The notes: a model not told the origin generated them from the sequence alone. Numbered from the stretch's first letter, positions 37,055-44,864 are shown. The stretch: DNA of 64,000 nt from an uncultured Lachnospiraceae bacterium (GCA_902802515.1 CADCMM010000002.1:56099-120098); one strand, 5' to 3'. Made by a program: numbers and translations.

Positions 37055-37937
37055 TTAGGAATTCTTCACTGGACAGTAAGGCTCCGGGAGTTTCCACGAC
37101 TTTCGCGGCGATGCGGTTGGCGGCGGCGATGGCTTCCGGCAGACTTTTGCCAAGCTGAAGAGAAGCAATCACGGTGCCGATATGGGAATCTCCTGCGCCG
37201 ATGGCGTCAATTTGCTTAGCGGGAACGCTTGATAGGATATCTTCGTTCCTTCCATCGAAGTAATAGCACCCTTTTTCACCCAGTGTAATAATAACGGTAT
37301 TACCGGACAACTGATAAAGACACCTTGCGGCTTCCTGCAAGGTGTTTTTCTTGCTGTAGGCATAAGATTCCTCTTCGTTCAGGTGCAGAATGGGATGCAG
37401 TGTGAAAATGCGCTTCATCAGATCCGGATGGATCCGGTTTAGGCGGGGACCTGGAGCAAAGAAGACCGTAAATTCCGGGTGCTGCTCCAGATAGGTTACA
37501 ATATTCACTCCTGTAGGCTCCTCGATCTCCAGACCACAGATATAGACGCTGTCAATAGAAGAAGCATCTAATGCGTCAAACCAGACGTACTCAAACTGAT
37601 ATTCGGCGCCGTGATAGGAGATAAAAGTCCGTTCCCCGTCCGCCTCAACAAAGCAATAGCAGCAGCCATTTTCTTTATTGGGAGTCGGGATGGGAGAAAT
37701 TATCCCTTTTTCGGCCAGATGGGTGCGGACAAAATCACCGTAGATGCCTGTGCCCACCGGAAAGAATGGAATACAGGGGACAGCGAAATGGCGAATGATC
37801 TCGAAGGTGTTATAGGCACAGCCGCCCAGGGACATCTGCTGTGACAGCACATGTACATCCTCTTCTTTTCCGGGCAAGTGGTCAAGATTGATAATAACAT
37901 CCACTACGGCTGAGCCAACAACCAAAACATTTTTCAT
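37041..37937 (-). CDS. PfkB-family sugar or nucleoside kinase
   Basis: A 298-residue ribokinase-fold kinase. The N-terminal VVGSAVVDVIINLDHLPGKEEDV and the C-terminal GAGDSHIGTVIA (GAGD anion hole with the catalytic Asp; the usual GAGDAF is altered) define the family. GGGAGG precedes the ATG at 37937; the longer frame has no ribosome site. Beside two nucleoside hydrolases, ribose or nucleoside phosphorylation is likely but unproven. The C-terminal IIVF and the stop codon are encoded by the arm of the structured repeat, so the natural C-terminus may have been changed by its insertion. Confidence 0.88.
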   Translation of the reverse strand: MKNVLVVGSAVVDVIINLDHLPGKEEDVHVLSQQMSLGGCAYNTFEIIRHFAVPCIPFFPVGTGIYGDFVRTHLAEKGIISPIPTPNKENGCCYCFVEADGERTFISYHGAEYQFEYVWFDALDASSIDSVYICGLEIEEPTGVNIVTYLEQHPEFTVFFAPGPRLNRIHPDLMKRIFTLHPILHLNEEESYAYSKKNTLQEAARCLYQLSGNTVIITLGEKGCYYFDGRNEDILSSVPAKQIDAIGAGDSHIGTVIASLQLGKSLPEAIAAANRIAAKVVETPGALLSSEEFLIIVF

Positions 37938-37977
37938 GGTAAAATTCCTCCCTGCAGTTTTTACGAAAAACAAATTA

Positions 37978-38007
37978 ATTATACCGTATTTCACAGGTTA
38001 TTTACAA
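37978..38007 (-). promoter_or_regulatory. Promoter of the PfkB kinase
   Basis: On the minus strand TTGTAA (38007-38002), 18 bases, TATAAT (37983-37978). The -10 is perfect. Confidence 0.7.
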
Positions 38008-38016
38008 GGTATCTAC

Positions 38017-38045
38017 TTGTTATTTCCACTGTTCTTTGATAAAAT
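38017..38045 (+). promoter_or_regulatory. Promoter of the ArgB-like gene and udk
   Basis: TTGTTA (38017-38022), 17 bases, TAAAAT (38040-38045), divergent from the PfkB promoter with about 10 bases between the -35 boxes. Confidence 0.65.
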
Positions 38046-38099
38046 GAGTCAAGGTCAAATGAGGACCATCAAACACCCAACAGAATCGGAGAGAGGACT

Positions 38100-38828
38100 A
38101 TGGATGAGCAGATGAAGACCGTGCGGGAGAAAGCGGCAGTGTTGGCAGACGCGCTCCCGTACTTCAGGGATTTTAATCAGAAAATTATTGTGATCGGCTA
38201 TCTTTGCAGCAATATTTTAAGTGGGGAAGAAGAACAGGGGATCATGCAGGATATTGCTCTGTTGAAAAGTGTGGGGATGAAGCCGGTGATCGTACATGAT
38301 TCCAGAATGGGCGCTGATAAGTTTCGGGAAAACAAGAGACTGGCGAAACTGGTGGAACTGAGCGGCGTGAAAGCAGTGGGAATCTGCGGTATTGATGAAC
38401 AAACGCTGCGTATGACATTGGAGAATGGGTATATCCCGGTGGTAACGCCCAACGATATCGATACAGAGATGATGAATCTGGATCCGACGGATACGGCCAG
38501 AGAGATCGCGATTTTGCTCCATGCAGAGAAGCTGATCTATGTGAGCAGATACGAGGGCATCACATGGACGGAAAAGAAGGAAAAGATCCTGTCCATGACA
38601 GAGTCGGAGCTGAAACTATATATGGAGGAGCAAAAGTCAGATGCAGATTTTTGCCGGAAGCTGGAGAATATGATACTGGCGCTGGATGGTGGAGTAGAGA
38701 GAGTTCATCTTGTCAGCGGCCGTATGGTGCATGCGCTTTTATTGGAGCTGTTCAGTGTCCATGGAGTTGGAACAGTAGTGATGAGGGACGAACGGAAATT
38801 GTACGAACACGAGAAAGGAAGATACTGA
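38100..38828 (+). CDS. ArgB-like protein lacking the kinase glycine motifs
   Basis: A 242-residue paralogue of N-acetylglutamate kinase. Against the true ArgB at 56743, the framework aligns from end to end (ADALPYFRDFNQKIIVI with [33 protein letters not shown] with [35 protein letters not shown] with [19 protein letters not shown]). The phosphate-binding KYGGSA is replaced by IGYLCSN, the HGGGKE loop by HDSRMG, and GGMLPK is gone. It is therefore unlikely to phosphorylate N-acetylglutamate and may be a regulator or ligand sensor. It lies 9 bases before udk. Start choice is uncertain (38100 or 38112). Confidence 0.82.
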   Translation: MDEQMKTVREKAAVLADALPYFRDFNQKIIVIGYLCSNILSGEEEQGIMQDIALLKSVGMKPVIVHDSRMGADKFRENKRLAKLVELSGVKAVGICGIDEQTLRMTLENGYIPVVTPNDIDTEMMNLDPTDTAREIAILLHAEKLIYVSRYEGITWTEKKEKILSMTESELKLYMEEQKSDADFCRKLENMILALDGGVERVHLVSGRMVHALLLELFSVHGVGTVVMRDERKLYEHEKGRY

Positions 38829-38837
38829 GGCGCAGCT

Positions 38838-39473
38838 ATGGAATGTATGATTATTGGAATAGCAGGGGGGACCGGATCCGGAAAGTCCACCTTTACGAAC
38901 CGGTTGAAACAGCAGTTTGCGGATGATGTGGCGGTGGTCTACCATGACAATTATTACCGAAGACAGGATGAGATCCCATTTGAGGAGCGCAAAAAGGTTA
39001 ATTACGATCACCCGGATTCCCTGGAGACGGATCTGCTGGTAAAGCACCTGAAAATGCTCAAAAACGGGGAGGCGGTGGACTGTCCGGTGTACGATTACAG
39101 TATGCACAACCGTTCCCACCGGTTTGTACACATTGAGCCGAAAAAGATTATTCTTGTGGAGGGAATTCTTTTGTTGGCTGATCCAAGAGTAAGAGACCTG
39201 ATCGATATCAAGATTTTTGTGGAGGCCGATGCGGACGAGCGTATTCTGCGGCGGATTGTCCGGGATGTGAAAGAACGCGGCCGGGATCTGGATAATATTG
39301 TCAGCCAGTATCTGACCACTGTGAAACCCATGCATTATATGTATGTGGAACCGACGAAGGCCACAGCGGATATCATTATTAATAGTGGGATGAATGATGT
39401 GGCTTTCGATATTGTAAAATCGAAGATCCAATTATTGCTCCATCCGCAGATCCGGGAACAGAAAAAACAGTGA
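38838..39473 (+). CDS. udk: Uridine/cytidine kinase
   Basis: A 211-residue P-loop kinase that phosphorylates uridine and cytidine to UMP and CMP. Walker A GGTGSGKST lies near residues 10-18, YHDNYYRRQDEIPFEER near 36, and the base-binding YDYSMHNRSHR near 83; FVEADADERILRRIVRDVKERGR follows. The length is typical. It continues the nucleoside-salvage block and is separated from the amidase by a terminator. A start at the fourth codon (38847) is also possible. Confidence 0.95.
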   Translation: MECMIIGIAGGTGSGKSTFTNRLKQQFADDVAVVYHDNYYRRQDEIPFEERKKVNYDHPDSLETDLLVKHLKMLKNGEAVDCPVYDYSMHNRSHRFVHIEPKKIILVEGILLLADPRVRDLIDIKIFVEADADERILRRIVRDVKERGRDLDNIVSQYLTTVKPMHYMYVEPTKATADIIINSGMNDVAFDIVKSKIQLLLHPQIREQKKQ

Positions 39474-39487
39474 TTGCGCAGCCTTGC

Positions 39488-39525
39488 CCCGCATATCTAT
39501 ATAAAAAAGATATGCGGGTATTTTT
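39488..39525 (+). terminator. Terminator of udk abutting the amidase start
   Basis: CCCGCATATCT (39488-39498) pairs perfectly with AGATATGCGGG (39508-39518), followed by TATTTTT ending at the base before the amidase ATG (39526). Confidence 0.85.
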
Positions 39526-40290
39526 ATGGCTAAAGTTGTGATTGACGCGGGTCACGGAGGAGAGAGGGATCCGGGAGCTGTGTATGAAGGACGGCAGGAG
39601 AAGACGGACAATCTGGCGCTGGCGTTGGCGGTAGGAAACACTTTAAAAGATAATGGCGTAGATGTGGTGTTTACCAGAACGGAAGACGTCTACCAGACGC
39701 CATTTGAAAAAGCGCAGCTGGCCAATGCGGCTAATCCTGATTTTGTCATTTCTTTTCACCGGAATGCCAGCCCGGAAAACAATCAGTATTCCGGGGTGGA
39801 GACTTTGGTGTTTAACAATTCAGGAAAAAAAGCAGAGATGGCGGAAGCGATCAATCGAAATCTGGAGGAAGTTGGGTTCAAAAATCTTGGTATCGAAGAG
39901 AGACCGGGATTGGTGATACTGAGAAGAACGAAGGCTCCTGCGCTGCTGGTGGAGACAGGATTTATCAATACGGATGAGGATAATGAATTGTTTGATACCA
40001 GATTTAATGAAATTTCCCAGGCCATCGCAAACGGGATTCTGGAAGTGCTGAACGATGCGCCGAATAATAGTGAAATGGTGTATACGGTTCAGACCGGAGC
40101 GTTTAGGAATCAGGAGTATGCCCAGGATATGCTCTATCAGCTGCAGCAGCAGGGGTATCCGGCTTTCCTGGTGGAGGATGGCGGCTTCTATAAAGTGAGA
40201 GTAGGAACATTTCGAAATCTGGACAACGCCATCAAGATGGAGGCACAGTTGCGCAGACAGGGATATTCTACATTTATTGTTCATGAGTGA
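39526..40290 (+). CDS. N-acetylmuramoyl-L-alanine amidase with SPOR domain
   Basis: A 254-residue zinc amidase that cuts the bond between MurNAc and L-Ala. The Amidase_3 domain starts at once (VVIDAGHGGERDPGA; zinc ligands in AGHGG, SFHRNA and the late VETGFI). A C-terminal SPOR domain (about 183-254, VQTGAFRNQEYAQDM) binds denuded glycan strands. There is no signal peptide, as in the mother-cell lysis amidase CwlC of Bacillus. No ribosome site is visible: the ATG follows directly after a terminator T tract, and an in-frame TAA at 39502 rules out a much longer start. Confidence 0.92.
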   Translation: MAKVVIDAGHGGERDPGAVYEGRQEKTDNLALALAVGNTLKDNGVDVVFTRTEDVYQTPFEKAQLANAANPDFVISFHRNASPENNQYSGVETLVFNNSGKKAEMAEAINRNLEEVGFKNLGIEERPGLVILRRTKAPALLVETGFINTDEDNELFDTRFNEISQAIANGILEVLNDAPNNSEMVYTVQTGAFRNQEYAQDMLYQLQQQGYPAFLVEDGGFYKVRVGTFRNLDNAIKMEAQLRRQGYSTFIVHE

Positions 40291-40305
40291 TATAGAGGAT
40301 GGATC

Positions 40306-41217
40306 ATGGGGAAGCAAAAAAATAAAATGATCCTGGCAAGCGTGGGAATCCTGACAGCCATGCTGCTTTGCGGGTTTGCCAACAGAGAAGAACTGGTGAA
40401 TGCGGTGGAACGCTCCATGGACGGTCAGGCAGTCGGTTCAAAGGCAGTGCAGAACGTCCTGGATAAGATTGGCAAATACTGCAGCACCAGAATCGTGTAC
40501 CAGTTCGGAAACCAGACGGAAGTGTTGGATGGGGACACTATCGTTAGCTGGATCCTGTATGATCCGGATACAAATACCCTTTATCTGGATCGCGATAAAA
40601 TGACGCAGTATATAGCAGATCTGGCAGAAAAATATGATACTTATCAGAAACCAAGAGAGTTTCAGACTTCTGCCGGGGACCGTGTTGTGGTTCCCGGCGG
40701 AAATTACGGGTGGCTTATAGATCAGGGGGAAGAACTGGAGGTGCTGGAACATATGATACAGAGCGGTGCGGAGCGGGTAAGGATGCCCCACTTTGCCCAA
40801 ACTGCCGCGGACTGGAGCCACAGCGATCTGGGAGACACTTATGTGGAGGTAGATCTGACAAATCAGCATGTCTGGCTATATGTGGATGGAGTGGAGGAAC
40901 TGTCGGTGGATTGTGTCTCCGGAACATACACGAATTCCGGAAGGAGGACGCCGGCAGGTACCTACACCATCTATTCAAAGGAATCTCCCACTGTGCTGCG
41001 TGGAGCCGACTGGAATTCTCCGGTATCCTATTGGATGCCTTTTAATGGTGGTATCGGACTTCATGACGCTACCTGGAGATCCAGCTTCGGCGGAGATATT
41101 TTTATGTACAGCGGCTCACACGGCTGTGTGAATCTGCCCTACGAGGCGGCCCGGACGCTGTACGCTTACGCTTATCCGGGAATGCCGGTGATCTGCTATT
41201 ACCGGGATGAAATGTAA
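40306..41217 (+). CDS. L,D-transpeptidase (YkuD family)
   Basis: A 303-residue cell-wall crosslinking enzyme. An N-terminal hydrophobic anchor (about 8-26) precedes a peptidoglycan-binding-like region of about 120 residues. The YkuD domain starts near residue 183 (YVEVDLTNQHVWLYVDG). The catalytic motif is SHGCVNL near 268, with the HD of IGLHDATW near 247. It makes 3-3 crosslinks in peptidoglycan in most Gram-positives. It lies 16 bases after the amidase and is probably co-transcribed with it. Confidence 0.94.
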   Translation: MGKQKNKMILASVGILTAMLLCGFANREELVNAVERSMDGQAVGSKAVQNVLDKIGKYCSTRIVYQFGNQTEVLDGDTIVSWILYDPDTNTLYLDRDKMTQYIADLAEKYDTYQKPREFQTSAGDRVVVPGGNYGWLIDQGEELEVLEHMIQSGAERVRMPHFAQTAADWSHSDLGDTYVEVDLTNQHVWLYVDGVEELSVDCVSGTYTNSGRRTPAGTYTIYSKESPTVLRGADWNSPVSYWMPFNGGIGLHDATWRSSFGGDIFMYSGSHGCVNLPYEAARTLYAYAYPGMPVICYYRDEM

Positions 41218-41229
41218 AAAAGTAACGAC

Positions 41230-41257
41230 TTGATTTCCTGAAGATTTCTGTTAGAAT
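41230..41257 (+). promoter_or_regulatory. mutY promoter; transcript probably leaderless
   Basis: TTGATT (41230-41235), 16 bases, TAGAAT (41252-41257). The mutY ATG begins 7 bases after the -10, at the expected transcription start. Confidence 0.65.
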
Positions 41258-41263
41258 AAGTCT

Positions 41264-42409
41264 ATGGTTAACAGCGAATATTTAAAACAGACAGTGGAAC
41301 CGTTATTAGATTGGTTCCGTGAAAATGCGAGAGATCTTCCCTGGAGAGAGACCGCAGATCTAAGAAAAAAAACCGACATGACTGGTTCCGGTTCTCCTGA
41401 ACGGTCTTACTACGTATGGATTTCTGAAATTATGCTTCAACAGACCAGAGTGGAGGCGGTGAAGCCTTATTTTTTGCGATTTATTCAGGCTTTGCCGGAT
41501 ATTTCTGCGCTGGCGGTCTGCCCGGAGGACAAACTGCTGAAGCTCTGGGAGGGACTGGGATATTACAACCGGGTACGAAATATGCAGAAGGCCGCCGTCA
41601 GAGTGCTGGAAGAGTATGACGGACGGCTGCCAGCGGATTATGAAGCGCTGCTGGATCTGCCGGGCATCGGCTCTTACACAGCGGGAGCCATTGCATCCAT
41701 CGCCTATAACATTCCGGCGCCTGCGGTGGACGGAAATGTACTTCGGGTGATCAGCAGGATTGTTGAGAATGAAGAAGACATTACCAAACAGTCCGTCAGA
41801 ACCGGGATAGAAGCAGCAATAAAGGAAATTATACCGAAGGCTTGTCCTGGAATCTTTAACCAGGCATTGATGGAGCTGGGGGCCATTGTCTGTCTGCCCA
41901 ATGGAATGCCGGAGTGTGATAGATGTCCGGTGTCTGATCTGTGCCTGGCCAGATTGCATGGAAAAATAGAAGAGATACCAAAGAAAAAAGTAAAGCAGCA
42001 GCGCAGGATAGAGGAACGGACGGTATTGGTGATCCGGGACGGATTTTACACCGTCATCCGAAAACGTCCGAAAATGGGATTACTGGCAGGGCTGTATGAA
42101 TTGCCGAATATGGAGGGACACCGGTCGGAGGATGAGGTGCTGTGTTATCTGAAAGAAGAAGGTCTTGCTCCGATCCGGATTCAGTCGCTTCCACCCGCGA
42201 AGCACATATTCAGTCATGTAGAATGGCGGATGAGCGGCTATATGGTGCTGGTGGAACAGATGAGTGTTTCCGATAATCCGGATCTTATGATCGTGGAGCC
42301 GAAGCGGACGGAAGCGGAGTACCCCATACCTGCGGCCTTTGCGGCCTATGTACAGTACTTGCAGATCCTGCTTGGACAGGAGAAATATGAACAGGAGAAA
42401 AAACAATGA
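41264..42409 (+). CDS. mutY: A/G-specific adenine DNA glycosylase
   Basis: A 381-residue base-excision repair enzyme that removes adenine opposite 8-oxoguanine. The helix-hairpin-helix LPGIGSYTAGAIASIAY precedes the catalytic Asp in PAVDGNV (about residue 152). The iron-sulphur cluster ligands follow the C-x6-C-x2-C-x5-C pattern (near 210-226). A NUDIX-like C-terminal domain (about 240-370) recognises 8-oxoguanine. No ribosome site precedes the ATG, which coincides with the predicted transcription start, so the mRNA may be leaderless. The stop overlaps the glycosyltransferase by ATGA. Confidence 0.96.
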   Translation: MVNSEYLKQTVEPLLDWFRENARDLPWRETADLRKKTDMTGSGSPERSYYVWISEIMLQQTRVEAVKPYFLRFIQALPDISALAVCPEDKLLKLWEGLGYYNRVRNMQKAAVRVLEEYDGRLPADYEALLDLPGIGSYTAGAIASIAYNIPAPAVDGNVLRVISRIVENEEDITKQSVRTGIEAAIKEIIPKACPGIFNQALMELGAIVCLPNGMPECDRCPVSDLCLARLHGKIEEIPKKKVKQQRRIEERTVLVIRDGFYTVIRKRPKMGLLAGLYELPNMEGHRSEDEVLCYLKEEGLAPIRIQSLPPAKHIFSHVEWRMSGYMVLVEQMSVSDNPDLMIVEPKRTEAEYPIPAAFAAYVQYLQILLGQEKYEQEKKQ

Positions 42410-43431
42410 AGATACTGACAGTTGCAATACCGTGTTATAATTCAGAAAGCTACATGGAGAAATGTATTAAGTCCCTGCTTCCGGCAGGAGAAGATATTGA
42501 GATATTGATCGTGGACGACGGCTCGACGAAAGACCGCACTGCGCAGGTGGCGGATCGGTACGAGGAAAAATATCCGGGCATTGTCCGGGCCATCCACCAG
42601 GAAAACGGCGGCCACGGAGAGGCCGTAAATACCGGCATCCGCAATGCAACCGGTGTGTACTTTAAGGTCATTGACAGCGATGACTGGGCCGACACCAAAG
42701 CGTTAAAAAATATTGTGGAGACGTTGAAAAATCTGGAGGCGGACAATACTCCGGTGGATATGATGCTGGCAAATTTCATATATGATAAGGTGGGGGTGAA
42801 GCGCAAAAAGGTAATGCACTTCCGCCATGTATTTCCAAAAGATCAGATTTTTGAATGGTCTGCAATGGGGCATATGAAAGAAACGCAGTACATACTGATG
42901 CACAATATTTTTTACCGCAGAGAAGTGCTTCTGGAGTCCGGCATGGTGCTGCCGAAACATACCTTCTATGTGGACAATATTTTTGCGTTCCAGCCGTTCC
43001 CGAATGTGAAAAAACTGTACTATATGGATGTGAATTTTTACCATTATTATATTGGACGAGAGGATCAGTCTGTGAATGAACAGATTATGATCAGCCGCAT
43101 CGATCAGCAGATCAAGGTAAACAAGATCATGATCGACATTGTGGCGAAGCAGGATTTCACCGGTCTGGATAAAAAAGTGAAAAAGTATATGCTGATGTAT
43201 CTGGACAAGATCATGACTGTGACATCTTCCCTGCTTCTGGTGAGCGGGACACAGGAGAACCTGCGGAAGAAAAAAGAAATATGGCAGTATCTAAAAGAGA
43301 CAGACCGGAGCCTTTATCTTCACATGAGAACAAGCTTTCTGGGCATTTCCATGAATCTGCCCGGCCGGCTGGGCAGAAAAATATCCGTGCGGGGCTACAA
43401 GCTCGCGCAAAAGCTGATGGGCTTTAATTAA
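42406..43431 (+). CDS. Family 2 glycosyltransferase
   Basis: A 341-residue GT-A fold enzyme. The N-terminus has IPCYNSESYMEKCIKSLL, then IVDDGSTKDRTAQVADRY and the metal-binding DSDDW near residue 88. The acceptor domain is followed by about 110 basic residues of unknown role. No transmembrane helices are present. Likely substrates are cell-surface polysaccharide or teichoic-acid precursors, but the sugar cannot be inferred. It overlaps mutY by ATGA. The structured repeat starts 45 bases after its stop. Confidence 0.92.
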   Translation: MKILTVAIPCYNSESYMEKCIKSLLPAGEDIEILIVDDGSTKDRTAQVADRYEEKYPGIVRAIHQENGGHGEAVNTGIRNATGVYFKVIDSDDWADTKALKNIVETLKNLEADNTPVDMMLANFIYDKVGVKRKKVMHFRHVFPKDQIFEWSAMGHMKETQYILMHNIFYRREVLLESGMVLPKHTFYVDNIFAFQPFPNVKKLYYMDVNFYHYYIGREDQSVNEQIMISRIDQQIKVNKIMIDIVAKQDFTGLDKKVKKYMLMYLDKIMTVTSSLLLVSGTQENLRKKKEIWQYLKETDRSLYLHMRTSFLGISMNLPGRLGRKISVRGYKLAQKLMGFN

Positions 43432-43437
43432 ATACCC

Positions 43438-43628
43438 GGAACTGCCGCCGGACAATGTTTGAATGTTTGTTATAGATATAGCTTTCTGATGAACGCTCTC
43501 GCTGCCCGTTATGCATAGCGGATACTAACCTGCCTGCTGCACAAATGTTTGCAGTCAGGAAGTACCGATGCATAACAAAGCTCTCAGAAAGCTATATCCA
43601 TACAAAGCATACGTCCGGCGGCAGCTCC
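43438..43628. other. GC-rich inverted repeat enclosing copy 2 of the structured element
   Basis: Sixteen-base arms 43438-43453 and 43613-43628 (core CTGCCGCCGGAC with its complement, one mismatch in 16) lie outside the 122-nt element. The element thus appears nested within an older hairpin, perhaps the terminator shared by the two convergent genes. Confidence 0.75.
43476..43597. repeat. Structured 122-nt hairpin element, copy 2
   Basis: The same fold as 36933-37054. P1 is extended here by one G-C pair to 43475-43489 with 43584-43598. P2 is 9 bp (43508-43516 with 43568-43576). P3 and P4 are conserved, with GATACTAACCTGCC on the left and GGAAGTACC on the right unchanged. It lies between the convergent glycosyltransferase and lipid-kinase genes, without overlapping either. 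Confidence 0.85.
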
Positions 43629-43636
43629 GTATCTGT

Positions 43637-44554
43637 TTAGTCCACGATAAATTTCAATTTCTCCTTAGCAAGATCGAAGGACACTTTTTTGCAGAAGCCA
43701 AAGTGTTCTCCGTCCATATGTACGCAGGCTTTATTCTCACTCTGGATGACAGCGCGTCTGCAGCGGTAAATGTGAACCCCTTTAAAATTCGTATGCTTTC
43801 CAAAAAGAGCAGTAGGAAGTACCGCCAAAACTTTTGCTTTCGGCATGTTGTCTACTACGATCAGATCCAGGTAATTGTCCACCGGGCTGGCTTTCGGACA
43901 GAGCATGAAGCCGCCGCCCTCGTATTTCATGTTCATGGCCGTCACAAAGTAAACTTTCTGGAAGGTCAGCAGCTGGCTGTCGTCCAGGAGAACCCGCATA
44001 GAGCAGGGCTTCAGGGCGAACAGCATGCGCAGGGCATTGATCAGATAGATCAGTTTTCCCGCATGGATCTTGTTCAGGATGGACTTCAGCGCAGAAGCGT
44101 TGGATTCATAGCAGATGGCAGCGTCAAAGCCAATACCGGAACTGATGGCGAAGTATTTTTTTTCATCACCGGAGGAGGTAATGCCAATATTGATATGACG
44201 GAACTTCTCCGGATCCAGAATCAGATCAAGGGCATCCTTCGGTTTTGCCGGGAGATGCATTCCCCGGGCAAAATCATTGCCGGAACCGGTGGGAAGGTAA
44301 CCCAGGGTAATTCCTTCAAAGGTGGGAAGCCCGCTCAAAAATTCATTGATGGTTCCGTCTCCGCCCACTATAACGACAGTGCAGGGCGTTTTATTCAGCG
44401 AGAGAAATTCCGCCATTTCCCGGGCTTCTCCCGGAGCAGTTAGGATGTAACTTTCATATTCTATTTTTTTTTCTTTCAGAATCTCTTCCGCTTTTTCCCA
44501 GATTTTTAACCCTTTCCCGGAACGGGAGGCCGGATTGACAACAAAATAGTACAT
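43637..44554 (-). CDS. Diacylglycerol kinase-like lipid kinase
   Basis: A 305-residue YegS/DagK-type kinase that phosphorylates a lipid hydroxyl with ATP. The N-terminus has VNPASRSGKG, then VVGGDGTINEFLSG near residue 62 and YLPTGSGNDFARGM near 89. The C-terminal half forms the beta-sandwich typical of the family (HMDGEHFGF). In Firmicutes these kinases recycle diacylglycerol released in lipoteichoic acid synthesis, but the substrate here is not proven. It is divergent from glnS. Confidence 0.94.
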   Translation of the reverse strand: MYYFVVNPASRSGKGLKIWEKAEEILKEKKIEYESYILTAPGEAREMAEFLSLNKTPCTVVIVGGDGTINEFLSGLPTFEGITLGYLPTGSGNDFARGMHLPAKPKDALDLILDPEKFRHINIGITSSGDEKKYFAISSGIGFDAAICYESNASALKSILNKIHAGKLIYLINALRMLFALKPCSMRVLLDDSQLLTFQKVYFVTAMNMKYEGGGFMLCPKASPVDNYLDLIVVDNMPKAKVLAVLPTALFGKHTNFKGVHIYRCRRAVIQSENKACVHMDGEHFGFCKKVSFDLAKEKLKFIVD

Positions 44555-44645
44555 TGACAGCTTCCTTCCATGCTATGATCGTTCGTAATTCTATTCTATT
44601 GTAACAGCTTTTTGTTTCCGAGACAATGTTGTCTTTTCTTAATTT

Positions 44646-44673
44646 TTGTGATACCATGGCATAAGATTACTAT
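44646..44673 (+). promoter_or_regulatory. Possible glnS promoter
   Basis: TTGTGA (44646-44651), 16 bases, TACTAT (44668-44673). Both boxes match 4 of 6. It would give a leader of about 185 bases that includes the structured region. Confidence 0.4.
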
Positions 44674-44733
44674 TCAAATTGATTATTAAGGACGGTGTGA
44701 TTTCAGACGTCTTTCGATGAGTTCACGGTTATT

Positions 44734-44814
44734 CTTCTCATTTTCCAAGCCTGTCCCTGGACGATGGATTCGAAAGAAACTATCGTCATACAGGATAATG
44801 GTTGGAATGAGAGG
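44734..44814 (+). ncRNA. Candidate structured leader RNA upstream of glnS
   Basis: Four nested helices can form: CTTCTCATT with AATGAGAGG (44734-44742 and 44806-44814), CCAA with TTGG, CCTGT with ACAGG, and GACGATGG with CTATCGTC (44760-44767 and 44780-44787, one G-T wobble). The loop is ATTCGAAAGAAA. It ends 50 bases before the glnS start. It has no T-box antiterminator sequence. A cis-acting regulator of glnS is plausible but the class is not recognised. Confidence 0.5.
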
Positions 44815-44864
44815 AAAATCTTATTTTGGATAGTAACAACGTATAATTACGCAGGAGGCATATT

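Noticed and set aside
43568..44443. Long open frame on the plus strand opposite the lipid kinase
   Set aside because: It mirrors the kinase gene, starts inside the structured repeat, has no family features and no ribosome site.
44555..44864. T-box riboswitch before glnS
   Set aside because: No T-box antiterminator consensus and no terminator with a long T run were found; only an unclassified fold is supportable.
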